From NCBI GenBank assembly GCA_051155775.1, contig DAXETV010000050.1, forward strand, positions 1 to 29,913: a DNA stretch of 29,913 bases, written 5' to 3'. This DNA is from CAYSCZ01 sp051155775 (GTDB taxonomy: Bacteria > Bacteroidota > Bacteroidia > Cytophagales > Cyclobacteriaceae). The notes beneath the pieces were generated by a model. It had not been told where the DNA came from and made no database searches. It worked only from the letters and a program-made list of their open reading frames with translations. Shown piece by piece: positions 1 through 8,229 of the stretch; within the stretch, counting starts at the first letter, position 1, and the number at the start of each line of letters is the position of its first letter. Made by a program: the position numbers and the translations under genes.

Positions 1-8
1 TAACTATT

Positions 9-1739
9 CTAAGAGAAGACCCCTAAATTATTAATAATCGATTGAATTTTATTATCGGCTTTTTCCTTAGTGGCGTTAAGGGTACCAGGTGATGTAACTT
101 CCATGTGGACACCAAAATAGAATTTGATCTTAGGTTCTGTACCGGAGGGTCTCACACTAATTTTGCTCCCTTCCTCCGTAAAAAATTGCAGAACATTTGA
201 TTTTGGAAAATCTAATCTGTCTACATTATCATTTTTCAAGTCACGCACCTCCTGGGATTGATAATCCAAAATTTTCACAAGTTTTGATCCGCCTAATTCA
301 TTTGGAGGGTCTTCTCTGAACATTTTCATAATTTGTTCAATTTCTTCAGCACCTTGTTTACCTTTTTTAGTCAGCGATTTTAAAGATTCCTTGTAATAGC
401 CATATTTTAAGTACAGGTCATTCAGTGTTTCGAATAATGATTTTCCCTGGTCTTTGAAATAAGCAGCCATTTCTGCAATCATAACACAAGAAGCAATAGC
501 ATCTTTATCCCTTACCTTGTCTCCAATTAAGTACCCATAACTTTCTTCACCACCACCAATAAATTTTTCCTTTCCTTCAAGTTTTCGGATTAATTCAGCG
601 ATGTATTTGAAGCCGGTCAATGTGTTATAACACTTCACACCATAATCATCAGCTATCACCTGGATCAACTCTGTGGTGACAATGGTTTTCACAACATATT
701 CCTTACCTTCTAACCGCTTATTTTTTCCCCAAACATCCAGTAAGTAATAGACAAGTAGCGCACCCGTTTGATTTCCGTTAAGCAACTGATATTCGTTGTT
801 ATCATTCTTAATAGCGATGCCAACCCTATCAGCATCAGGATCTGTAGCCATAATTAATTCAGCATCATGTTCCTCAGCTTTCTTAAGGGCTAAACTCAGT
901 GCCTCTGCTTCTTCGGGGTTAGGGTATACAACAGTTGGGAAATCACCATCCGGACTATTCTGTGCTTCCACAGGGATTACATTCTTAAAACCCAAAGCAT
1001 TTAAAGCCCGGGGCACTAATTTATAACCGGTTCCATGAATAGGGGAGTAGACAATTTTAAGGTCGGACTGATTTTGGATGGCTTCTTCTGAGAGGGATAA
1101 TTCCCTGATGACATCAATATATTTTTTATCAATAGCTTCTCCAAGAACCTCTATGTGATTTTCATTTTTATTAAAGTTGATATCATTGATGCTTTTAATT
1201 GCTTTAACTTCTTTGATTACACCTTTATCGTGCGGAGGGATTAATTGGGCACCATCTTCCCAGTAGGCCTTATAACCGTTGTATTCTTTGGGATTATGCG
1301 ACGCTGTGACTACTATTCCACTATTGCAGCCCAGTTCTCTGATGGTGTAAGACAATTCGGGGGTTGGCCTTAGTTCATCAAACAAGTAAACATGTATACC
1401 ATTAGCAGAAAAAATGTTTGCAGCCGTTTCTGCAAAAAATGGGCTGTTGTTCCTGCTGTCATGGGCTACAGCAACTTTAAGTGGCTCGCCTGGGTAGGTT
1501 TTCTTCAAATAGTTGCAAAGACCCTGGGTTGCCATACCTACTGTGTATTTGTTCATGCGGTTGCTACCAACACCCATTATTCCCCTTAGGCCACCAGTCC
1601 CAAATTCTAAATCTTTGTAAAACGAATCGACTAATTCGCTACCATTTTCTGATACTAATTCATTAATCGATTTTTTAGTTTCATCATCAATGTTGCTGGA
1701 TAACCAGGCATCAACTTTTTCTTTTATTTCCTGAGTCAT
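9..1739 (-). CDS. Phosphoglucomutase / phosphomannomutase (PGM2-type alpha-D-phosphohexomutase)
   Basis: Interconverts glucose-1-phosphate and glucose-6-phosphate (possibly also mannose phosphates) in the cytoplasm, feeding sugar-nucleotide and glycogen metabolism. The 576-residue length fits the PGM2-like branch of the phosphohexomutases. All four signature blocks are visible: the phosphoserine loop TASHNP with Ser147, the metal-binding loop DPDADR at 300-305, the sugar-binding GGGEESYGY near 396-404, and the C-terminal phosphate-binding RPSGTEPK at 530-537. The N-terminus has no signal peptide. It lies 44 bp downstream of trpS on the same strand, so cotranscription is possible but not shown. 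Exact sugar preference cannot be read from the sequence. The stop codon lies 8 bases inside the window edge, so the gene is complete. Confidence 0.95.
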   Translation of the reverse strand: MTQEIKEKVDAWLSSNIDDETKKSINELVSENGSELVDSFYKDLEFGTGGLRGIMGVGSNRMNKYTVGMATQGLCNYLKKTYPGEPLKVAVAHDSRNNSPFFAETAANIFSANGIHVYLFDELRPTPELSYTIRELGCNSGIVVTASHNPKEYNGYKAYWEDGAQLIPPHDKGVIKEVKAIKSINDINFNKNENHIEVLGEAIDKKYIDVIRELSLSEEAIQNQSDLKIVYSPIHGTGYKLVPRALNALGFKNVIPVEAQNSPDGDFPTVVYPNPEEAEALSLALKKAEEHDAELIMATDPDADRVGIAIKNDNNEYQLLNGNQTGALLVYYLLDVWGKNKRLEGKEYVVKTIVTTELIQVIADDYGVKCYNTLTGFKYIAELIRKLEGKEKFIGGGEESYGYLIGDKVRDKDAIASCVMIAEMAAYFKDQGKSLFETLNDLYLKYGYYKESLKSLTKKGKQGAEEIEQIMKMFREDPPNELGGSKLVKILDYQSQEVRDLKNDNVDRLDFPKSNVLQFFTEEGSKISVRPSGTEPKIKFYFGVHMEVTSPGTLNATKEKADNKIQSIINNLGVFS

Positions 1740-1783
1740 GTTCGATTGGGTTTATATTTCAGGTATAAGTTAAATATTCAAAT

Positions 1784-2752
1784 CTAATAACCAAGCACAG
1801 ATTTTACTCTATCTAACACAGCATTTCCTATTTCCCTTGCTTTTTTCTCTCCTTTTTCCAATTCTTCATTTAAAAGCAATTCGTCGTGGTAGTATTCATT
1901 AAAAAGTTTTCTTTGGTTGCTAAACTTATCGAGGATTAGTCCAAGTAATTCTTTTTTTGCGTGGCCATATCCATAGTTACCTGCAAGGTATTTTTCCCTC
2001 ATAATTTTTGACTCAGATTCACTGGCGATCAAGCGGAAAATATTGTAAACATTATCCTCCTCGGGAATTTTAGGTTCTTCCAGCGATTTGCTGTCAGTAA
2101 CAATAGACATAATATTTTTCTTTAGTGCTTTCTCGGGCAGAAAAATGTCAATGGTATTTTTATAGGTCTTGCTCATTTTATTGCCGTCAGTGCCGGGGAT
2201 GGTCATTACATTTTCATCTATTTGTGCTTCTGGAATAATCAATATATCGCCGAATTGATTATTAAATGAAGCTGCGATATCCCTGGTCATTTCCATGTGC
2301 TGCTTTTGATCTTTACCCACAGGCACAATATTGGCATCATACATCAATATGTCAGAGGCCATTAACACAGGATAGGTAAATAGCCCGGCATTTACATCTG
2401 CCAAGCGGTCGGATTTGTCCTTAAATGAATGAGCATTGGCCAACATAGGATAGGGGGTGTAACATCCTAAAATCCATGTAAGTTCACACACTTCAGGTAT
2501 CCTGGATTGTCGGTAAAAGATGTTTTTATTCGTATCAAAGCCACAAGCTATCCATGCAGCGGCTACTGCTTTGGTGTTATCTGTTCTTATCTGTGGGTCT
2601 TTGATTGTGGTTAATGAATGTAGGTCGGCTATAAAGAATAATGAATCGTTTTTTTCATCCTTTGATAATTCTATCGCTGGCATTATAGCGCCTAGTAAAT
2701 TACCAAGATGTGGTCTGCCGGAACTTTGTATACCTGTTAATATTCGTGCCAT
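1784..2752 (-). CDS. trpS: Tryptophanyl-tRNA synthetase
   Basis: Charges tRNA-Trp with tryptophan for translation. It is a class I synthetase of 322 residues, the usual bacterial length. The HIGH-like signature appears as PHLGN at 14-18, preceded by the typical TGIQSSGRP start, and the KMSKS loop appears as KMSKT at 192-196. The start at 2752 puts the conserved N-terminal strand (ARILTGIQ) at residue 2, as in the family. It is transcribed divergently from the DUF1573 gene with only 75 bp between starts, so both promoters must lie in that AT-rich gap. Phosphoglucomutase follows on the same strand. Nothing is degraded. Confidence 0.97.
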   Translation of the reverse strand: MARILTGIQSSGRPHLGNLLGAIMPAIELSKDEKNDSLFFIADLHSLTTIKDPQIRTDNTKAVAAAWIACGFDTNKNIFYRQSRIPEVCELTWILGCYTPYPMLANAHSFKDKSDRLADVNAGLFTYPVLMASDILMYDANIVPVGKDQKQHMEMTRDIAASFNNQFGDILIIPEAQIDENVMTIPGTDGNKMSKTYKNTIDIFLPEKALKKNIMSIVTDSKSLEEPKIPEEDNVYNIFRLIASESESKIMREKYLAGNYGYGHAKKELLGLILDKFSNQRKLFNEYYHDELLLNEELEKGEKKAREIGNAVLDRVKSVLGY

Positions 2753-2827
2753 CGAACAATTTTGCTCTAAAATAAATAAATCAACACATATTAAATGCCC
2801 ATAATTCTGCCCACATGTTAATTTTAC

Positions 2828-3910
2828 ATGATGAGGTTATATTTAATTTGTTTGATCATCTGCTTAAGCCACTTGCTCAGAGCCCAGGTTGATGGTCTTT
2901 TGGTCTTTGAATCAATGAATCATGATTTTGGCACTATTTCTCAATCCGGCGGCCCTGTAAGGCATTCTTTTGTTTTTACCAATGGCGGTAATCACTCTAT
3001 TCAGCTAATCAATGTCAATTCTTCCTGTGGATGTACAGTGCCGGAGTGGTCAGGTATGCCACTTGAACCACAGGATACTGGTAAAATTGTAGTAGCGTTT
3101 AACCCATTAAACCGGCCGGGGTTATTTTATAAAACACTGCTCGTTGAGACTAATAATAAAGACGCTGTTTACAAGCTTTCAATTCAAGGTAAAGTCTTAC
3201 CCAGTCAGGATTTTATTGAGGTAGAACTGCCAGTAAAAATTGGTAACCTGAGATTCAAGTACCAATCTCTCAATCTTGGTAAAGTGGTTCAGGGAAGAAA
3301 TAATGAAAAAACATTTCCAATATATAATGATAGTGACGATCCAATACCACTTTTATCTTTTGTTATTAGTAAACCGGCACATATCGATTTAGCTTTTGAG
3401 CCGGACACCCTGGCACCAAAGCAAAGAGGAGAGATACGGGTAATTTACAATTCACAGGATTTAGGTTTGGGATATCGTGCCGATCACCTGACTATTATTG
3501 ATAGTATGGCGAGTACTCCAATTAATTTGGATGTTTTTGCCACGGTAGAAGAAAAAATCGATTTATTACAGAAAGGTCAGTTGAAGAATGCACCCCGGAT
3601 TGAATTTTTCCAAACGGAATATGATTTTGGTAAAATTGAACAAGATGAAATTGTTACTAAGGAAATTGCTTTTACCAACACTGGTTTTTCTGACCTAACC
3701 ATAAAGGAAGTCAAATCTAATTGTGGTTGCCTGATTGCCAGGTTGTCAGAGGATGTTATCCATCCGAATGATACTGCAAAATTATCAATTCTACTTGATC
3801 CTGAGTCAAGGAGAGGGAGTCAGTACAAAATGATCAATATCTATTCAAATGATCCTTTGAATCCTAATCAAAGGATTTTAATCAAAGCAAGAATTAAAGT
3901 TGATAAATAA
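2828..3910 (+). CDS. Secreted DUF1573 domain protein (two CGC-type domains)
   Basis: A 360-residue exported protein of unknown role, of a kind abundant in Bacteroidota. Residues 1-20 form a signal peptide (hydrophobic LICLIICLSHLL, then RAQ). Residues about 26-125 and 257-358 are two immunoglobulin-like DUF1573 domains. Each has the hallmark pattern of a DFG turn, F-x-NxG, then a CGC motif (SSCGC at 65-69 and SNCGC at 297-301). A middle segment, about 140-240, looks like a third beta-sandwich without the CGC motif. DUF1573 domains are ASPM/SPD-2/Hydin-like folds, and their partner here is unknown. The gene could start at either of two adjacent ATGs. It converges with the M1 peptidase, with only 3 bp between stop codons. 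Confidence 0.85.
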   Translation: MMRLYLICLIICLSHLLRAQVDGLLVFESMNHDFGTISQSGGPVRHSFVFTNGGNHSIQLINVNSSCGCTVPEWSGMPLEPQDTGKIVVAFNPLNRPGLFYKTLLVETNNKDAVYKLSIQGKVLPSQDFIEVELPVKIGNLRFKYQSLNLGKVVQGRNNEKTFPIYNDSDDPIPLLSFVISKPAHIDLAFEPDTLAPKQRGEIRVIYNSQDLGLGYRADHLTIIDSMASTPINLDVFATVEEKIDLLQKGQLKNAPRIEFFQTEYDFGKIEQDEIVTKEIAFTNTGFSDLTIKEVKSNCGCLIARLSEDVIHPNDTAKLSILLDPESRRGSQYKMINIYSNDPLNPNQRILIKARIKVDK

Positions 3911-3913
3911 ATA

Positions 3914-5776
3914 TTAGTCTGCACCCATAGCCTCTAGCGTCACATCATTATTAAAAGGGTATGTGTTGTTATCCCTATTGATATCGGCCATTCTATATGA
4001 CGGGTCACTGACTATGGATTGGATATCTTCTATTGGACGGCTTATGTCGAAGCTATAATACGGGTATACCCAGGGCCATGCTTCTATGGTTTTCATCTCA
4101 AAATCATTTTCGTTATTCTTTGAGCCAAGCATGATCTTCAAGGGTATATTGTAATTAGTTTTGCTGCTGTCGTTGAATGTTACAACTACATCCAATGGCA
4201 TGGGGACTTTACCGATTTTTTCTAACTGCACTGTTGTAATATTTCCTTTATCCATAACTGCTTTGATGCCATAATCAATTGTTTTTGTTGAATTTATCCA
4301 AAAGTCTAATAACCAATTAAGTTCAATTCCGGTGGATTTTTCAGCGATCCTAATGAAGTCATTAGGCCTGGGATGCTTGAACTTCCACTTGTTAAAAAAT
4401 GATTTCATGATTTGATCTCTTTGTTTTTCCCCGACAATATATCCGAGTTGATTCAAAAAAATAAGCCCCTTAACGTAAGAAGCAACACCATATGCTCTAT
4501 TGGTTGAAAAGTGATCTGAATGGGTTGTCAAAGGCTCTTCTATCCCTCTTAAGACTAATGACCTGTAAGACCTATTGGCATATAAAAGCGGATTAGCTGA
4601 ATTCCTGCCCAATAGGCTATCACCAATTATTGCATCATAATAAGAGGTAAAGCCTTCATCCATCCATGCATAATAAGATTCATTAAAAGCAAGCATCATT
4701 TGAAACCAGCTATGAATTATTTCATGAACCGTAACACTTACCAACCCTTCAAAAGACCCTTCTCCATTTATAAAAGTACACATTGGGTACTCCATACCTC
4801 CATCGCCACCCTGAATGACGGAATATTGTTTGTAAGGATACTGGCCAACAAATTGATTCATCATCTCAAAGGTTTTTACTCCGATTTCAACGAGTTTTTT
4901 CCAGGTTTCTGTGGTTTTATCATTTTCCTGGTAGAAATAATGAATTTGCATATCATTTGGGCCGGAGGTAATAACGTGTTTGTAATCCGGATCGGCCGCC
5001 CATGCGAAGTCGATCACATTTTCAGCAATAAAATGCCAGGTTAGTTTTCCGTTTTTTACCTTTTTCTTCGCTTCATCTTTACTTATATATCCGTGCCCCA
5101 CATCTTCCGGGTTTAGCAATATCCCAGTGCCACCAATAACATATTTTTCATCCATTTGAATTTTCACATCAAAATCTCCCCAAATACTATGGAACTCTCT
5201 TCCGATATATGGATGCGTATGCCATCCTTCATGGTCATATTCAGCAACTTTGGGATACCATTGTGCCATTGAAAATTCTATTCCTTCTTTGTTGTCCCTC
5301 CCTGATCTTCTTATTTGAAGGGGTACCTGACTTTCAAATTCTATAAAAAACTTCGAATCACTACCGGGATGGATTGGCTTGTCCAGCTCAATCTTCAGGA
5401 TCGTACCAATTACCTGGTAGTTAAGTTTGCTGCCCTTTTGTTTTACACTTTTAATTTTATGGTACCCGATTTCATCATCATTTAACTTAAATATTCTATT
5501 TTTTACTCTGGAATCAGGGTCACTAATGGTTCTTGACCTAACATCCATCATGCTACCTGGTTGAAAGGCATTGAAATAAAGATGCATGAAAAGGTGATAT
5601 AAGGTATCAGGTGAATTATTTGTGTATATGATTTTTTCATTACCTGTAAACTGATGGTTTTCAGCGTCCATATCTATTTCAATCGTATAACTGATCCGTT
5701 GTTGCCAGTAATTAGATTGAGGATATACTAAATGCATGGTTAGTGTTAAAAGAAAGACTGAGAGGAGTTTTTTCAT
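3914..5776 (-). CDS. Secreted M1-family zinc metallopeptidase
   Basis: An aminopeptidase-type gluzincin of 620 residues, probably periplasmic or surface exposed. The signal peptide is residues 1-20 (MKKLLSVFLLTLTM, cut near YPQ). Residues about 30-250 are the N-terminal beta-saddle. The catalytic domain carries the exopeptidase motif GGMEYP at 326-331 (usually GxMEN; the N is replaced by Y) and the zinc site HEIIH at 351-355, with the third ligand Glu374 in WMDEGFTSY exactly 19 residues after the second His. The altered GxMEN means peptide preference may differ from classical aminopeptidase N. Such M1 variants are common in Bacteroidota. Upstream is a 212-bp stretch without a gene. Peptide uptake or protein turnover is an inference. 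Confidence 0.92.
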   Translation of the reverse strand: MKKLLSVFLLTLTMHLVYPQSNYWQQRISYTIEIDMDAENHQFTGNEKIIYTNNSPDTLYHLFMHLYFNAFQPGSMMDVRSRTISDPDSRVKNRIFKLNDDEIGYHKIKSVKQKGSKLNYQVIGTILKIELDKPIHPGSDSKFFIEFESQVPLQIRRSGRDNKEGIEFSMAQWYPKVAEYDHEGWHTHPYIGREFHSIWGDFDVKIQMDEKYVIGGTGILLNPEDVGHGYISKDEAKKKVKNGKLTWHFIAENVIDFAWAADPDYKHVITSGPNDMQIHYFYQENDKTTETWKKLVEIGVKTFEMMNQFVGQYPYKQYSVIQGGDGGMEYPMCTFINGEGSFEGLVSVTVHEIIHSWFQMMLAFNESYYAWMDEGFTSYYDAIIGDSLLGRNSANPLLYANRSYRSLVLRGIEEPLTTHSDHFSTNRAYGVASYVKGLIFLNQLGYIVGEKQRDQIMKSFFNKWKFKHPRPNDFIRIAEKSTGIELNWLLDFWINSTKTIDYGIKAVMDKGNITTVQLEKIGKVPMPLDVVVTFNDSSKTNYNIPLKIMLGSKNNENDFEMKTIEAWPWVYPYYSFDISRPIEDIQSIVSDPSYRMADINRDNNTYPFNNDVTLEAMGAD

Positions 5777-5988
5777 TGGAGAGAAATGTTAAGATACTAT
5801 TAATTCATTTTTATCGAATGCATTAAATCTATTAAATGCAATAATTTATTACCAATTTTTTAAGGTACTTTAATTATCTGATTAGCAACTTAAGGCACAG
5901 TTGCGAGGGATTTTTAAAAATAAGTTAACAGAGAGTTAAAATACAGGCCTTCTGGAATCATTAACATTACTTATTATCCTATTTTGAC
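5777..5988. other. Intergenic stretch upstream of the M1 peptidase and a small membrane protein gene
   Basis: This is the gene-free left part of the 355-bp gap between the M1 peptidase start and the gyrB stop. It is AT-rich and must contain the divergent start signals of the peptidase (minus) and the 48-codon gene (plus). I found no exact TAnnTTTG promoter box, RNA gene, or strong hairpin in it. Confidence 0.5.
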
Positions 5989-6135
5989 ATGAATCCAAAA
6001 AAAATCATTGAATTTATACTTATTTTCCTGCTTGCTATTGGCTCTGCTTTAATATTTACCTTGGGTGTATTTTATAAGTTTCTCGAACTGATCTTCTTGA
6101 TGCTTTTTTCTAAATCAACCGACCAAAAATCTTAA
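5989..6135 (+). CDS. Small single-pass membrane protein (48 aa), hypothetical
   Basis: A 48-codon frame with ATG start and TAA stop. It begins MNPKKIIEF, continues with a hydrophobic helix of about 25 residues (roughly 9-33, leucine/isoleucine/phenylalanine rich) and ends with a polar tail SKSTDQKS. The positive-then-hydrophobic-then-polar layout is what a real small inner-membrane protein looks like, and the only alternative is an empty 355-bp gap. It converges on gyrB and overlaps its stop codon by 4 bases. The family is not recognised and no function is offered. Length alone makes this a moderate-confidence gene. Confidence 0.5.
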   Translation: MNPKKIIEFILIFLLAIGSALIFTLGVFYKFLELIFLMLFSKSTDQKS

Positions 6136-8087
6136 ATATCTAAATTGGCGTATTTTGCATATTTTTCAATGAATTCTCTTCTCGGAGATACTTCATCACC
6201 CATTAAAACGGAAAATAGATGATCCGTTTCAGCTGCAGATTCAATGGTAACCTGTTTTAAACTTCTATTTTCCGGGTTCATAGTTGTTTCCCATAATTGC
6301 TCCGGATTCATTTCTCCCAGGCCCTTATAGCGTTGTACGCCAATCTTATCTTCTTTGCCATTAGAAATTTCTTTTATGATCCGCTCACGATCTTCTTCAG
6401 ACCAGGCATAATGAAGTGATTTCCCTTTTTTGAGCTGATATAAGGGAGGTAATGCAATGTATAAATAGCCATTTTCAATAATCTCACGCATGTACCTGAA
6501 AAAGAAGGTTAAGATTAAAGTTCTGATATGACTACCATCGATATCAGCATCAGTCATAATGATGATCTTATGGTATCTAAGCTTATTAAGGTTCAATGCT
6601 TTGTCATCATCTTCTGTTCCAAAAGATACACCCAATGCGGTGATCATATTTTTTATCTCATCGTTATCATATATTTTATGTTCTAAGGCCTTCTCCACAT
6701 TAAGGATTTTTCCCCTGAGGGGAAGGATAGCCTGGAACCTTCTGTCCCTGCCTTGTTTTGCCGATCCACCGGCTGAATCGCCTTCCACAAGGTAAAGCTC
6801 TGATGTAGCCGGATCTTTATCGGAGCAATCAGCTAACTTTCCCGGAAGGCCGGTTCCACTGAGGACGTTTTTTCGTTGCACCATCTCTCTGGCTTTTCTG
6901 GCTGCATGTCTTGCCTGTGCAGCAACAATAACCTTGGAGATTATTTGCTTTGATTCCTTGGGATGTTCTTCTAAAAAAATATTCAGGGCATCGCTCACGC
7001 AAGCATCTACAGCTCCCATAGCTTCCGAGTTTCCGAGTTTAGTCTTGGTTTGCCCTTCAAATTGAGGCTCGGCAATTTTAACGGATATAACGGCGGTCAA
7101 TCCTTCACGGAAATCATCACCGCTTATTTCTACTTTTACTTTATCCAACTGACCGGATTTGTCGGCGTAATTTTTTAAAGTCCTTGTTAAAGCACGTCTA
7201 AATCCTGACACATGTGTTCCACCCTCAATTGTATTGATGTTATTAACATAGGAAACCACATTTTCATTGAATGAATTATTGTAAATTAGTGCTAACTGTA
7301 CGGGTACCTCATTTTTTTCTCCTTCAATATATATAGGTTCAGGAATTATTTTTTCCCTGTTTGAATCCAGATAATTAACGAATTCAACCAAACCTCCTTC
7401 AGAGTAAAATTCTTCTTTCTTTATGCCATTACCATCTTCTTTTTCCCTTAAGTCTGTTAAGGTGATTTTTATTCCGGCATTTAAGAAGGCAAGCTCTCGA
7501 AGCCTGGTGGCTATCGTTGCATAATTATATTCGGAGGCGATAAAAATACCCTTATCAGGTTGGAAATGAACGCTGGTTCCCGATAATTCAGTAGGACCTA
7601 TTTCACGTACCGGGTATTCAGGTACCCCTATGTGATACTCTTGTTCATAGATTTTATTGTTTCTGTAAACCTTTACATGCAAGAAAGAGGATAAAGCGTT
7701 TACACAGGATACACCCACACCATGAAGCCCGCCGGAAACTTTGTAAGTATCTTTATCAAATTTGCCACCGGCATGCAATACAGTCATTACAACTTCGAGG
7801 GCTGATCTTCCTTCCTTTTCATGTAGATCAACAGGAATTCCCCTGCCATTATCGTCCACAGTCACGGAATTGCCTTCGTGTATTGTTACATTGATTTGAT
7901 CACAATACCCTGCAAGGGCCTCATCAATTGAGTTATCAACAACCTCCCAAACCAGATGATGCAAACCTTTAGTGCTTACATCTCCTATGTACATTGCAGG
8001 TCTTTTTCTTACTGCCTCAAGCCCCTCTAAAATTTGAATATTACTTGCAGAATAATCCGAGGATGGACTTTTTTTCTCTTGCGCCAT
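6132..8087 (-). CDS. gyrB: DNA gyrase subunit B
   Basis: ATPase subunit of the type II topoisomerase that introduces negative supercoils, working with GyrA (not in this window). GHKL ATPase: catalytic Glu49 region and VDNSIDEA at 50-57, DDNGRGIP at 78-85, GGLHGVG at 119-125. Transducer: QTK loop at 346-348. TOPRIM: EGDSAGGSA at 435-443 and the metal-binding DADID at 513-517. The C-terminal tail has the conserved QRYKGLGEMNPEQLW. At 651 residues it is the standard Bacteroidota form and lacks the long C-terminal insertion of gammaproteobacterial GyrB. The ATG at 8087 gives the family-typical N-terminus before the YSASNIQILEGLEAVRKRP helix. It is transcribed alone, with a TAnnTTTG-type promoter box just upstream. 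Confidence 0.98.
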   Translation of the reverse strand: MAQEKKSPSSDYSASNIQILEGLEAVRKRPAMYIGDVSTKGLHHLVWEVVDNSIDEALAGYCDQINVTIHEGNSVTVDDNGRGIPVDLHEKEGRSALEVVMTVLHAGGKFDKDTYKVSGGLHGVGVSCVNALSSFLHVKVYRNNKIYEQEYHIGVPEYPVREIGPTELSGTSVHFQPDKGIFIASEYNYATIATRLRELAFLNAGIKITLTDLREKEDGNGIKKEEFYSEGGLVEFVNYLDSNREKIIPEPIYIEGEKNEVPVQLALIYNNSFNENVVSYVNNINTIEGGTHVSGFRRALTRTLKNYADKSGQLDKVKVEISGDDFREGLTAVISVKIAEPQFEGQTKTKLGNSEAMGAVDACVSDALNIFLEEHPKESKQIISKVIVAAQARHAARKAREMVQRKNVLSGTGLPGKLADCSDKDPATSELYLVEGDSAGGSAKQGRDRRFQAILPLRGKILNVEKALEHKIYDNDEIKNMITALGVSFGTEDDDKALNLNKLRYHKIIIMTDADIDGSHIRTLILTFFFRYMREIIENGYLYIALPPLYQLKKGKSLHYAWSEEDRERIIKEISNGKEDKIGVQRYKGLGEMNPEQLWETTMNPENRSLKQVTIESAAETDHLFSVLMGDEVSPRREFIEKYAKYANLDI

Positions 8088-8113
8088 ATGTAATTATACC
8101 AATAAAATGATAA

Positions 8114-8121
8114 CAAAGATA
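8114..8121 (-). promoter_or_regulatory. Candidate -7 promoter box for gyrB
   Basis: On the minus strand this reads TATCTTTG, a perfect match to the Bacteroidota -7 consensus TAnnTTTG. It lies 26 bp upstream of the gyrB ATG. I do not see a convincing TTG-type -33 box at the usual distance, so this is a motif-based guess. Confidence 0.4.
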
Positions 8122-8229
8122 AATTAAATTAGCCTATTAGGTTAATAATTAATTTCTTTTAAATAAACTATTTCTTAATACATGAGACAGTATAGATACT
8201 AAAAGTTGATGGAATAAATTTTTTGATTG

